The notes beneath the pieces are model-generated. The model was given only the letters and a program-made list of their open reading frames with translations. It was not told where the DNA came from and ran no database searches. The translations under genes were made by a program, and so were the position numbers. A stretch of DNA of 64,000 nucleotides. It comes from Diospyros lotus. Taxonomy: Eukaryota; Streptophyta; Magnoliopsida; Ericales; Ebenaceae. Numbering within the stretch: position 1 is the stretch's first letter; every line of letters starts with the position of its first letter. Of this stretch, positions 1 through 11,929 are shown piece by piece. The stretch spans positions 38,216,328-38,280,327 of the forward strand of contig NC_068340.1 in the NCBI RefSeq assembly GCF_014633365.1, in the 5' to 3' direction.

Positions 1-35
1 CTTGTCCATGATGAGCGAATGTGAGAAATATAAAC

Positions 36-388
36 AAAATAAAAAATTAAATACAAAACAAAATTGTCAAATGTCATAATAAGTTTTCATTTTCCTGAAA
101 AAAAATGAAAATTGAATTCAAAAAAATATATATTATTCCCTAACTTTAATTCAAAATAAAAAATCAAATACAAAACAAAATTGTCACATGTCATAATAAG
201 TTTTCATTTTCCTGAAAAAAAATGAAAATTGAATTCAAAAAAATATATATTATTCCCTAACTTTAATTCAAAATAAAAAATCAAATACAAAACAAAATTG
301 TCAAATGTCATAATAAGTTTTCATTTTCCTGAAAAAAAATGAAAATTGAATTCAAAAAAATATATATTATTCCCTAACTTTAATTCAT
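36..388. repeat. 117-bp minisatellite, three copies, in the intron of the methyltransferase pseudogene
   Basis: Three near-identical AT-rich units recur with an exact 117-bp period (equivalent positions 66, 183 and 300). Each contains a run TAAGTTTTCATTTTCC followed by A-rich sequence and ends near CCCTAACTTTAATTC. A single diverged relative of the core lies in the intron of the intact paralogue at about 3773-3825. I infer that this block is intronic sequence of the decayed gene copy and that it was triplicated after the gene duplication. Confidence 0.85.
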
Positions 389-634
389 TTGAGTTAATAA
401 GGGCTTCGAGTGACTCTCAAAGGGGTTCCCAAAAGTTTGGTAGAGGCTGCCAAATGGGTCAGCCCGTTGGCAGTCATGGAGTGGGTCGGGCTGGGCCTTC
501 ACAGGCTCAGCTAGGTGGGTCGGGTCCATGTGAACATGATGAGTCGGCCTAATCTTCCCTACATTTATACCAAAACCTCAACAAAATATAATATAATACA
601 AGTAATGATAATAGCCCAATATCATTCTCTCTAG
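389..634 (+). other. Remainder of the presumed pseudogene intron
   Basis: This stretch holds a GC-richer patch (about 465-550) with repeated GGGTCGGG/GGGCC motifs. After it comes AT-rich sequence resembling the 3' end of the intact paralogue's intron, ending in a CTAG acceptor at 631-634. No exon 1 of the methyltransferase is visible here; it probably lies left of the window. Confidence 0.4.
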
Positions 635-1233
635 TTGGCAGAGATCTATAAAAATGTGATAGCGAGCGATGCCAGTCAGAAGCAACTTGATTTTGCACCC
701 AAGCTCCCCATTGTGTGCTGCCGATGCACTCCTCCCACCATGTCAATGGTCGAGCTCAAACCCAACATTGCAGCTGAGGCCAGCCTTGACCTTGTCACCG
801 TTACTCAAGCTTTGTACTGGTTCAACCTACCCATCTTCTACCAGCAAGTCAAACGGTTGCTCAAGCCACCCCACGGAGTGATGGCAGCATGGGGCTACAC
901 CATACCTCAAATCAATGACAACTTTGACGCCATCTTTTTACTCCATTGATTGCGGTCCTTTTTGGATACACGGGGATTGATTTCCCATTTGAGCCTGTGG
1001 ATGGAGTCGACCACACTGGGCCATTTGAGTTTGCTTATGAAAGGTTGATGAATTTGGACAATCTTTTGTTGTTCATAAAGTCATGGTCAGCATATCAATT
1101 AGCAAAAGAGAAAGGGGTTGAGCTCTTGACAGATGATGTGATCAACAATTTCAAGCGCACTTGGAGTGAAGATGGCAATGATATTAAGGTAGTCAAGTTT
1201 CCAATCCACTTGAGGATTGGAAGTTTGATCTAG
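635..1233 (+). pseudogene. Decayed exon 2 of a SAM-dependent methyltransferase, tandem copy of the gene at 3327-4657
   Basis: The reading frame begins after a CTAG acceptor and aligns throughout with exon 2 of the intact downstream copy: it shares NVIASDAS, LDFAPKLP, VKRLLKP and DFPFEPVDG. Relative to that copy it has lost two blocks around 935-975. These remove the segment between DAIF and TIDFPF, including the FYLVD and FWDRAREL region, and force a frame change with a stop at 947-949. The reading resumes in another frame (946-1233), keeping FEFA.ERLM, SWSAYQ and FPIHLRIG up to its own stop. The product would lack part of the domain and probably be inactive. Orientation and the shared splice acceptor indicate a tandem duplication of the whole gene, not a retrocopy. 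Confidence 0.85.
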
Positions 1234-2709
1234 AATGAATGTTTCTTACAACTGTGACTCAAAATTCGATTTTAAGTTGAATTTATCTTATTTGGAGGAA
1301 TATCCTCATAGATTATGTTTTAATTAAGATATGATTTGTTATATATATTTATAAATAATTTTAGGTGTATAAATAGGTGTTCAATGTTCTGAAATTAGTT
1401 ACAATTATATCACTTTTGTTGTAGCAATATTTGCTTAGTGATATTTTGTGTGTGACAATATCATTTTTATATTAACAATTATTTATTTAGTGATATTTTA
1501 TTTTTTCTAAGTACAATTTTTTTATTTAAATTTTTAATGTAAAATTCTATATTTGTGCATGAATGATAGTTTGATCCTTTATTTTAGGTTCAATATCGTA
1601 ACAATGTTATTGACTAACTTGAGACATCTGATCTCTGCCATCCAAGTCCCTTTTAAAATTATTTAAACAAGTTGAATTTCAAGTCTAAAGTATCTAGCTT
1701 GTTTAAAGCTTATTTGTGGCTTGTTTATATCCTGGTTTATGACTGACTTTAAAACAAAATTGTATCGTATGAGAATTTTATTTGTCACATTATCTGTATT
1801 ATTTAAAATTTAAATACATAATGAAACTAATGTTACATATTCTACAAAAATAAATATGAAATCAAGCTTGAAATTTAAAATTTATAAAAAAAATTTGCTC
1901 TTAGTGTTTATTTAGCATAAATGAGCTAAATTTAAGCTAAACCTTTAATTCAATAATATTCTAAATAAACAAACTAAGCTACAATATTAATCTCAGTCTC
2001 AAAAAATTTGCAGCCTGACATGATCAAATGATTTATTAGAATAGAAGAACGTTTTGAAATAAAATTTACAGAATTTTCAAATTCTATTAAGGTTTAATAA
2101 ATTTTTAATTAGTATTTAATATTTATTTATACCAATCATTATATATAAATGAATGACAATAAACTATATACTCTATCGACACCATTCAATCTACATTTGA
2201 AGAACCCTCTTGTTGTAACACTTCATTAACCTGTAAATATATGGAGCAGAGGGAATTAAGGGCTATTACAGGTGAATGGCTTGGCTTGCTCCTTTTAACT
2301 AGATAGGTTAAATTACACTTTCTTCTCTAACCTAAAGGTAGGGGAAATATTTAAATATAATTTTAAATTTTGTAACCACAAAATTAATTTCTATGATTGT
2401 TATAACTCATTAAAATACTATGTAATTTTAAAACCAGTAACTAATTTAAATTAGATCCTTTCAATCTCTCACTTAATATTAAAATAACTAATTTTAAATG
2501 CTGTACATTCATGAGTTTGAAATCAAGCTTAAAATATGTTTTAAATTTAAAATTTATATAAAAAAATTCATTTGAAACTCTCATAGTGCACATTTAATAT
2601 AACTTGAACTCACGGATTGAACCTCAGTTTCAAACTTACTTGCTCGAGTTCAATATGTAACTTTAAACAAATAATTTTTTTTTTATAAGCCTCGCCCTAT
2701 CCATTACGA
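1234..2709. other. AT-rich intergenic region
   Basis: No coding potential is apparent. The sequence is AT-rich with many short homopolymers. The segment about 2300-2460 (TAAATTACAC, then TAACCACAAAATT) resembles scattered AT-rich MITE-like sequence that also appears near 7060-7180, but I could not define its ends. Confidence 0.5.
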
Positions 2710-3088
2710 GGGTTAATTACACCAATAATTACTCAACTTTACAGTTTATTACTGTTTGATAATTGAATTTTGAAATGTTACCTATTAGTCATTAATATTT
2801 TAAAACTGTTATTACTTAGTCAGTAAACTTTAAAGTACTACTTGCTAGTTATTAATATTTCAAAATCATTTCTTACTCGTTACTCGTTAGTCACTGAACT
2901 TTAAGTTCACGAGTGACGAATGAGAAATAATTTTGAAATATTAGTGACTAGTAAATAATATTTTAAAATTTAGTAACTAAGCAGTAACAGTTTTGAAATA
3001 TTAGTAATTAATATATAATATTTCAAAATTCAGTGACCAAAATGATAACATAATGCAAAGTTAAAGTGATTATTTACGTAATTAACCC
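2710..3088. mobile_element. Foldback MITE, about 0.38 kb
   Basis: The whole interval is a long imperfect palindrome. It starts GGGTTAATTAC and ends GTAATTAACCC, and the two halves continue to match in reverse complement for roughly 170 bp towards a centre near 2900 (for example TAGTCACTGAACTTTAA against its complement). Such full-length palindromes are typical of foldback or Mutator-type MITEs. No clear target-site duplication was found. It ends about 190 bp upstream of the methyltransferase TATA box. Confidence 0.7.
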
Positions 3089-3278
3089 ATTATAGCTATA
3101 TTTTGAAATTAAGAATCATTATCCAGGAATATTATGTCAAAGTTAGTTTCTTTGTCTGTTGGGAGAGCCGTGGCCAAATTGGTTCCAAATTAGACGAGGC
3201 AGTCAAGGACAAGTAAGCTACCACGTAATGCATGACGCATTGCGTTGCTTCCTCTGAACCAATAATCTCTCACTGCTT

Positions 3279-3286
3279 TATAAATA
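3279..3286 (+). promoter_or_regulatory. TATA box of the methyltransferase gene
   Basis: TATAAATA lies 41-48 bases upstream of the ATG at 3327, with a CCAAT-like motif near 3259. A transcription start about 30 bases downstream would leave a 5' leader of only about 15 bases. Inference from motif and spacing. Confidence 0.5.
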
Positions 3287-3326
3287 GCTAGTGGGATCCG
3301 AAGCGAAACCAAGCGGAGAGAGAGAG

Positions 3327-3570
3327 ATGGCAGAGTTGTTCTTGAAGCAAGGGAAGCATTACGCGGCCGGGCGGCCAAGTTATCCAGCGGAGCTTTTCCG
3401 ATTCATCGCATCCAAAACGCCGTGCCACGACCTCGCATGGGATGTCGCCACTGGAACCGGTCAAGCCGCTTCATCGGTGAGCCTGATCTCCCCTTTACTC
3501 CACTTTCGATGATGACGTCCAAATGTCTCAAGAGTCTTAGTTTGAAAAATGGAAGACTAATGGGTTGTGA

Positions 3571-3606
<36 letters not shown>

Positions 3607-4657
3607 CATGCCCAAAAGGTCTATTTTGGGAGTGTTAATATCACCGTCCAGGGCAAATTAACCTTTTGACATTTATTCACCATATGTTATTAAAGGACTC
3701 AAAAAAAAGTTTAGAGAGGCTAAAATAACATATGGTGAAAAATAGAAGGTCCAAATTAAACTTTTATCCTGCTAATAAGTTTTCATGTTTTTTGAAATGA
3801 ATTGAGGATTGACTACAAAAAAAAAAGTTGTGAACCCTCTCAAACTAGAAATTTTAACTTTTTTAGTTTTACAAAAACCCAATTAGAAGCTATTTTCTAT
3901 TTTTGATTCAAAATAGTAAAACTGAACTACAAAATCAAAAAGGAAAATCCTACCATATACAAGACCATATATAAGATTACTGATGATATTACCCCATTAT
4001 ATATGTTTCTAGTTAGCTGGAATCTATAAGAATGTGATAGCTAGCGATGCCAGCCAGAACCAACTTGATTTTGCACCCAAGCTCCCTAACGTGCGCTACC
4101 AATGCACTCCTCCCACCATGTCCACGGCCGAGCTCAACACCTACATTGCAGCCGAGGGAAGCCTTGATCTTGTAACCGTAGCTCAAGCTATGCACTATTT
4201 CGATCTTCCTATTTTTTACGAGCAAGTCAAACGGTTGCTCAAGCCTTCCCATGGAATATTGGCTGCATGGTGCTACACCATGGCTGAAATCAATGACAGC
4301 TTCGACGCCATCTTCCGACAATTTTACTTGGTCGATTGTTCTCCGTTTTGGGATAGGGCACGTGAGCTTGTGGATAACAAATACACGACGATTGATTTTC
4401 CATTTGAGCCTGTGGATGGAACCGATCACACGGGGCCTTTTGAGTTTGCTTCTGAGAGGTTGATGGATTTGGACAACTTCTTCACATTCATAAGGTCATG
4501 GTCAGCGTATCAGACTGCAAAAGAAAAAGGGATTGAGTTGTTGACGGATGATCTGATCAACAATTTCAAGCGCGCTTGGAGTGAAGATGGCAATGATCGT
4601 AAGATGCTCAAGTTTCCAATTCACTTGAGGATTGGAAAAGTTACAAGTTTGAACTAG
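3327..4657 (+). CDS. SAM-dependent class I methyltransferase (DDB_G0268948-like plant family), two exons
   Basis: The exons are 3327-3476 and 4013-4657, joined in phase 0 across a GT-AG intron (donor GTGAGC, acceptor TTTCTAG). Together they encode 264 aa, close to the roughly 260 aa usual for this plant family. Residues about 37-46 carry the SAM-binding motif I (DVATGTGQAA). Exon 2 supplies the family blocks ASDAS, SLDLVTVAQAMH, VKRLLKPSHG, PFWDRA and SWSAYQTAKEKG. The expected reaction is transfer of a methyl group from S-adenosylmethionine; the substrate is unknown for this family, which in plants is often labelled embryonic-abundant-protein-like. I chose the ATG at 3327, not upstream in-frame codons, because MAELFLKQ matches the usual N-terminus and sits just after the TATA box. 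A decayed tandem copy lies upstream. The intron carries an (ATT)n microsatellite. Confidence 0.85.
3571..3604. repeat. (TAT)n microsatellite in the methyltransferase intron
   Basis: About eleven uninterrupted TAT/ATT units within the intron between the two coding exons. Confidence 0.9.
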
Positions 4658-5526
4658 CTAGAGTGATCGATTAAATGCTAGCTACTTGGAATTGAATCAT
4701 TGATATTTCATCAATGGTTTCACAAAATAAAAGCAAATAATATGACTGTCATTTATGTTTGAAAAATTAATTAGCAAGTCGGAGTTTGATGTACGTAGTT
4801 TTATATTATTATAAAATTATATTAAAATTTAATATGTCATTATTGTAATAATTAAGCATGAAGCTGAAAATACACAATATATCACCGGGAATGAGAACAG
4901 TTTTGCTTCGAAAATATTTTTCAAATTAAGAAATTCTTTTAAAAATAACAAAACGAACAGCAGGGATGGATTTCTCATCTCATAGAACTTCGATATCTTA
5001 GTCATATATATTATTTTATAATAAAATGAAAGCAGTAAACGAATGAAACTACGTACCGACTACCGATTGCTGTCCTAACCTTCGATCGCTTCCTCCTCAA
5101 TCGTGGAAGGCTTAGTCGGACGAAGCCAGACAAGTAACTCGGATCCTTTCGCCGATATTTTGTGCTAGGCTGAAAATCAAGACGAAGGTGATGGAGAATT
5201 GGTGATTTGTTCTTCAAAAGCCTTTGTTCATCATATGAAAAAATGGCGGAATGAAAACACGGGAAGAAGAAGGAGAAGCAAAACAGAAGCTGCCGCTACA
5301 ACCACCACCAGTCACCGCCGCCGACGGAGACCGTTGCAGCTCGCCATCGACCGTCGACCAGCAACACTTGCTGGTCACCGCTGCTGCTGGATTCGCCGTC
5401 GCCGATAGCAGCTGCTCCTGCTCTGTCCGTCGACTGCAACCCTTGTCGGTAATCGGGGCTGCAAGCTCTTCCTGTTGCCGATCGTCGGCCGTTGCCGCAG
5501 TCGCCTTTGCAGTCATCGGTCGTCAC
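4658..5526. other. Intergenic region with a GC-rich, triplet-repetitive patch
   Basis: Up to about 5040 the sequence is AT-rich. From 5250 to 5526 it becomes GC-rich, with repetitive GCCGTCGCC/GCTGCTGC triplets that keep both strands open without resembling any protein. The same flavour resumes at 5900-5980, after the solo LTR, so the LTR split a pre-existing GC-rich block. No gene is supported. Confidence 0.5.
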
Positions 5527-5894
5527 TGTAAAAGTCAAGCCGCATGGTTTGATTGGCAGCAGTGGGTTTGGCAGAAAGAAGGCTATTTTGGCTTTGTCAG
5601 GAAGTGAGATGTTTGGCATGTTTTGGCTACATCAGGCTAGTTAGGCAAATTACCTAACTTTATTAACTTTTGCTTTATCTTCATTCTCTTATAAATAGTC
5701 ATGCTCTCTTTTTGTAATTGCATCCCAAGTTAGAGGATCAAAGAATCCCGAGAGAGTGAGAGATCCGTGAGAGTTTTTTATATAAGAAATTCTGATTGTA
5801 ATTTTTTCTGTAAATTTATTCATGAGTAATAGATTGTCTTTTCTCTCATTATATTTCTTTTTCTATTGCTTATTGAATCTCTAGTTTCCCATCA
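5527..5894 (+). mobile_element. Solo LTR with 5-bp target-site duplication
   Basis: A 368-bp segment starts TGTAAAAG and ends CCCATCA, flanked on both sides by GTCAC (5522-5526 and 5895-5899). A TATA-like TATAAATAG lies near 5691, followed by a CT-rich stretch, as in the U3-R-U5 order of plant LTRs. No internal retrotransposon sequence is adjacent, so this is best read as a solo LTR left by recombination between the two LTRs of a former element. The superfamily cannot be told from the LTR alone. Confidence 0.75.
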
Positions 5895-5899
5895 GTCAC

Positions 5900-8800
5900 T
5901 GCAAAAGCCTTCGCCCTCGCTGGTCGTCGGATTCTTCGCCGTCGCCGATCACTACAGTCTGTAGATTGTCGGAGCAGTTGTTGGAAATGCTCTGTACCCT
6001 TTTATATATATTACCATGTATATATATATATATATATTTAGCATGCAATTAATGCATTATCAAGAACACTTCCTCGTCTTTTGCCAAGCTTTCGTTTATT
6101 GCACATTTGTCCGTCATTAAATGTAAATTATATTTTGAATTTTATTAACTTTTAATGGTAACGAATGAACAAGATATCAGCTCAAGATCACTGGTCCGAT
6201 CATTTTACTTTTTCATGTGTAGTTTTCTAAATTCACAATCAAATAACAATTAGGAAAACGTATAACCTTTTGATGCAAATTGAATTTTTTATTTTATTTT
6301 GAGAATCCCTTTATCTTTTCAAAGTATCTTAAAAATTCTTGAGTCACACCTAGTCTTATGTAATTCTATAAGAAGAGAAAAATGAAGTTGTTGTCATGTG
6401 AATCTATTTTATTAATGATTATTATGTAATATAATCATTTCATTAATAATATTTTGATTGAATAAAAATCATAGACTAATTATAACCTCACTAATCCAAT
6501 GTTATGCTAATATATCATTTGATGTACTTTTCAATTTTTCATGACTTGGCCAATAATTTTACCTAACATAAATCTAACATTAGGAAATATAACTATCACA
6601 ATCCAATGACTTAACCATATATATATATATATATATATATATCTGTGAGGACTGAGAAGCGGAGGAAAAAAAGAATAAGCCGTCGTGGACGACAGAGGTT
6701 TAGAGTTGACATTGAATTTGGAGCTCGAGTGTAGAGTTGAGATGAGAAGCAAAGGTAATTCGTCAACAAGACTTTCCTATAGTAGATTAGATATCCATTG
6801 AAGGAAGAATGAATTTAAATGATATTTTGGCAAAGGCTAACAACAATGGAAGGGTTGGCGATGGCTTCAACGATAATGAAAAGGAATGGAGAAGCCTCAA
6901 AAGAACAAATAGAGAGAATGAGAAAAGAATTGGAGTTTTATAGGGGTTGGATTAACACATAACAACATTTCATTGACAGTTATTGTACAATTAGTATGTG
7001 AATTTTAGTTTTTGTCGTATCAGTGCCACATCACCAACTTTAGGTAAGGGCTTGTCTAAAAATTTTAAATATAACCACATTATAAAAAAATTCAAATATT
7101 TATGATCACATTATAAAAAATTAAAATTTAATAATCAAAATAGATAAAATACTAAAATTTTGTAATCTTTAGTATAATTTACCCTGTTGCGCTACTTAGA
7201 AGAATATGTCTTGTCCATGAATCTGTGAGCAAAATAGAGATTCGGACAATTCTCGTGGAGCAGCAAACGTAGAAAAAATATATATACAGATGTAATTGAA
7301 ATATAAGAAAAGACAAAAAAGGCCTAATAGGAAAAAAAAAAGAAAAAAAAAAAAAGAGAGAATTGAGAAGTTTGAGTCTCCTCAGGCCATCTTGCATCTG
7401 ATTCATGTCTCAATCTCAATTATATTATAAATAATTTATTTTTTATTTTAATTTTATCTCAATGTGTGTTTCAATCATATTTTTTATTTTTTCTCTATTT
7501 AATTTTTTATTTTATTTATTTATTAATAAATTTTAATTCTATTTATTTTATTTTACTTATAATCAATAATCAAATACACAAAATAAATAAATACATACAC
7601 ATACAAAATTAGTAATCAAATACACACATTAATGATCAAATATATAAAATAATCAGAAATACACATAAAAAATTAATGCTCAAATACTCACATACATAAA
7701 TTCAATAATCAAATACATAAATACAAAATATCACTCATTTAATACATAAATAAATAAAAAAATTAAAAATAAAATCACAAAGAATGGACGTTGAACAGTT
7801 TACCGCCAGTCATTCTACTCGTCGTCGCCGACAGCACTTCTGCTGGTTGCCACAACCACCGATTTGGTGGTCGATTTTGTCTTCCGTGGTGCCTACATTT
7901 CTCTTCTCCAGTCGTCTTTTCTAATCTGTTGTCGTCCCGTCTGAAGCTTCTCTTCTTTGGTTAGTCAGCGTCTTCCGCGTTCAGGTGGGGATGATCCTGC
8001 TGCTGCTTTCATTCGCCACATCTGACAATGCTTTTGGGCTTCGCCAGATTTTTAACGATTGGAATTTGGCTTGGCGAGTTCCATTGGAGACTTTTGACTG
8101 GGCGAATATACGTAGCGAAGCCGCTGGAGTCTGGAGATGGCCTCATACCTATAAACCTCCAATTGAGCTAACTGGATTTGATTTCAGCCTCCTCCAATTG
8201 AACTAACTGGATCTTAGACTGATTTGGGCCCTCTCAGTTAGGTCTTATTTGGGTCCTAGTCCCTTGGATATCATCACTGCATCACGCTCTTGAACTAACT
8301 TTTACACAGTAAAATTATGAGAAGTCCTAACACTTTATTATGAACTCATTAATTATATCTTTTATATATATATTCTTCTACACTAGCTAGTTTTACAATA
8401 TCAAATCATCAAAAAATACTATCACTTGCCTTTCGACTTGGGCAGCTGCAGTTGACCCTGTTATCTTATTGTTTTTATTTATAATATGGATTTTTTTGAC
8501 TTTCATTATAAACTTTAAATTTATTACACTACAATCCAAAAATTTTAAGAACTATCACTGCCAATATGAGATTGTCGTCCTTTTGGCCAGAGATAGAGAG
8601 ATTGAAACTCAATATACTCAATGATGGGTACCAACCATCCAAATCGAAATCTAGATTTAAACTTAAATTTGATTTCGGTTTAAAGTTTGTACAAAAAAAA
8701 AAAAAAAAAGAGAGAGAGAGACTGAAACTCAACCCATATATTGGTGGATTTCGATTACCCAAATTAAAATATAGGTTCAAACTTAAATTTTGTTTGGGTT

Positions 8801-10499
8801 CAAAATTTGCTTAGAGAAATATAGGGCAATAAGAATTCATATAATATTATGGGTTTTTAGATATTGATTTCTCTAAAAACTCATCCTTGGGTGCAAAAGG
8901 TGAAATCTCTCACCTTAAGGGTCCCCACACACTGTCCTACATACGTGGAAAGGGTTAATCACGGAACAATGCGACTCCCAAAGTATGAGGCACAATGCAT
9001 AATGTCCACAAGAAACCATCCCCACAAGATGATAAAATTCTCACACTGCGGCTGCTATGATTCAAACATGTATCCTTGGGTGTAATCTTTTACTCTGTGA
9101 ATCATCCATGCTATACCCCATCCTTGTCAAGGATAGGTGTCTAGAGAGAAATTTATCAATTGTACTACTCTTCTTCTTTCTCACTGACTTTTGGTCTCAT
9201 TGTTGCCTAATCTATTGCAACGTCATTCTCTTGTCTCGTAGCCATCTAATCTATTGTAATGGCATTATATAGTTTCGTCTTTAATTTGCTTCATCCTCCT
9301 ATATCCATGTGGGTTTTACATGATTAGAGTTATCAGAGACAATGAAGATCATCTTTAAATGAAATCTATTTTGTTTGCAATGGTGAAATCTATTGTCTGG
9401 TGATAATTTTTTTTATTCAATTATAATTATTTTAAATTTCTAGATTGTAATGTAATAAAGGCTTAAAGAGATCATTTCAAGGTAATCGTGTAACTAATTA
9501 AATAGGTCATTAATTACAAAAATGAAAGGCTCATATTTGCTCATTCTCATTAGATAAGAATACCCTTTTACATAAAAATTAAAAAAATCTTATAAAAGGG
9601 TTATTTAATTCAAAAAAATCATATAACTATATATATCTTGTAAAAAATATTTATTTTCATTTTTTAGCTAAAAATATTAAATAAAAATAAAATTTTAATT
9701 AATTAAAAAATTGTTTAATTTGCAAATACATAAATAATATTCAACTAACATTTAAATATAACAAATATTAATTCAAATATTCATGTATTTACTTAATACA
9801 ACTTACGAAATTATTTTTTTTAAATAAAGCTAATTTAATATAATTATATGTAATTAATAAAAATTTGTTGAATGGAAAATAGATATGGATAAATTTCAAT
9901 TAACATGAAAAATATAGTAAATACATTTTAATTGAACATATTTTGGTAATTACTGAATACAATTGAAAAAAAATTAATTAACGACAAATACATTAACAAA
10001 AATTGTTATTCAAAATGAAGGCCTAAAAATACAAACAACTTGAAAAGTATCCTAAATGGATAATTGTCAAACATTTCAATCACTTGTTTTAAACGCATTC
10101 TACGATTGTTCCAAAGTTGAATTCAAGATAGAAACAGGAGAGTTGGATTATAGCAAAAACAAGAGTAATCTAATAAGATTCTAAAGCACAGGTCACACCG
10201 CACCTACCACCACACAAGCTCCCAACATAATGTCAAACCATACATAGAAAAGACAAGTCATTCAAAAAAATACAAAAAAAAAGTTTTTAAGACCAATATC
10301 ATGAAAGACATTTCAAACAAATTCAATAGTCTTCGAAACCGATCTGGACATGAGGTAGTCTCTAGGACCAAAAGGTGAAATTCCTCACTTTAAGGGCCCT
10401 CGCAGCTCAGTTCCAAGATTTCTGCAGGAGAAGACATGAGGTAGTCTTGTTGGATGGTAGACTTGATGCAAATCTAATATTATGTCAAAGACAATAATA
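5900..10499. other. Gene-poor AT-rich region
   Basis: No gene is supported. Contents: (AT)n tracts near 6018-6040 and 6617-6641; strongly A/T-skewed sequence around 7430-7780; and a GC-richer patch at 7780-8220 (CGTCGTCGCCGACAGC) like that around the solo LTR. At 8870-8930, 9070-9090 and 10360-10400 there are short repeats resembling GGTGAAATCTCTCACCTTAAGG, also seen in inverted form near 30890. These look like remnants of a dispersed repeat whose ends I could not define. Confidence 0.4.
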
Positions 10500-11700
10500 C
10501 ATTTTACTATTTTAGCCTCTTTATTGTTTTTAGTTTATTTTTTATTTTTTAAAAAATACTCAAAATATGTTTACTTATCTATTTTTAAAAATATATTTTT
10601 TTAAAACATAAAAAAAATTATATACAAAACTCAAAACGCTAAAATTACGTTTTGACTGTTTTTAGCCAAAACAAGCTCTTTGAATCCAAAACGCGAAAAA
10701 CATTCTTTTGTTTGTCTCTTCCTTCTCTTCATTCTCTCTTATTTCTTCACTTTTCTTCTTTCTCTCTTCTCTTCAAGACTTGGCTACCACCACCATCCAC
10801 GCCCGTTATCGCCATCATTGCTCTTTGTCGTTTGACCACCGAACAATCGAGCATTGTGACTGATAACCTAGATCCGTTGAACGACTATTGTCAACCACCC
10901 CCTATTGCTCTCCTTATATCGCGACCAACAACCTAGATCCGTTGCCTCCAACCCCCAAACGGCCATGGTCGTCCGTCTCCAACCACTGCAACCATTCAAA
11001 TCGTGGCTCGCCTCGTCTTTGCCGGTTATTTCTTTCTTCTACAATTTCTTCCTCCCACGACTCCTCCTTTTACAGGTTTCAGATTTGAGAGTTTCAATTT
11101 TATAATTAAGGTTTAATTTGATGGTTTATAAGTTTGATGTGTTTGTAATAATCTTGTGCAATAGCAATAAAGGAGAATTACAATATGTATGCAAGTTTGT
11201 TTTGTTTAAATACTAAACTAAATATATAATATGACTTTTCTCTATTGATTTTCTTTTCTCTAGTGTCTTATGTTGTGGGTAATCTAAATCCCCAAATTAA
11301 CATTAAATTTCAATTTGTAGGCAAAAATAAATTTACCATGGAATGAATAGTTGAGCCAAATCAAAAATTACTTTAAAAAATACTTTGTAATTTCAATGCA
11401 TTATATACTATTGGATTATCAGTTATTTCTTGTATTACAGTTTAAAATATTTGAATCAAATTTACAATTTACTAATACATATTTACAATTAGTTTGAATC
11501 AAATTTATTGAATAAAATATCATAAAATATTTTTTTTCAAAATTTTAAAGTGAACGCGTTTTTTAATTTTCTATTTTAAAAAACAAATTTTCAGAATGAT
11601 AAAAATTTTCAATAATCTCAAAATAGACATTCAAAATATAAAATTAAAAATAAATTCAAAACTCAAAACTAAAAATTAAAACATGAATACAACACCACCT
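10500..11700. mobile_element. Mutator-like non-autonomous element, copy 1 (diverged, approximate ends)
   Basis: Both ends are blocks of ACTCAAAA/TTTTTAGTTT-type sequence that read as diverged inverted repeats (about 10500-10680 and 11520-11690). Just inside the left end is a CT-rich tract (TTTGTCTCTTCCTTCTC, about 10711) that matches, in reverse complement, the GAAGGAAGAGAAAGAC region of the related copy near 44150. The internal sequence is followed by CACCACCATCC. Short open frames here are low-complexity products of the CT-rich tract. Confidence 0.5.
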
Positions 11701-11929
11701 AAATTTTCTCTCTTACTTAATTTTCATATCATTGGTATAATGTCATATCCACCCGATAATATCAAACAAATCTTATAAAGTTGTCATCTTTGAGTTTGAA
11801 AGTTTGAGGACAATTTCACTACTAGGCTTAAAAATGTGGTAGTAACCAAACCTTAAGCTACAATATAAATCCATATTGCATGGTACAAAGAGCAAGATAG
11901 AGTTTTAAATAAGAAAAGACAAAGGGTTG

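Noticed and set aside
635..949. First methyltransferase copy as a functional gene
   Set aside because: Two internal losses, a frame change and a stop interrupt the domain, and no exon 1 is present in the window.
5251..5607. 118-codon frame MKTREEEGEAKQ... as a gene
   Set aside because: Low-complexity triplet repeats keep several frames open on both strands; it runs into the solo LTR and resembles no protein.
10652..11105. Overlapping open frames of 66-94 codons as small genes
   Set aside because: They come from CT-rich internal sequence of a Mutator-like element and overlap each other in different frames.
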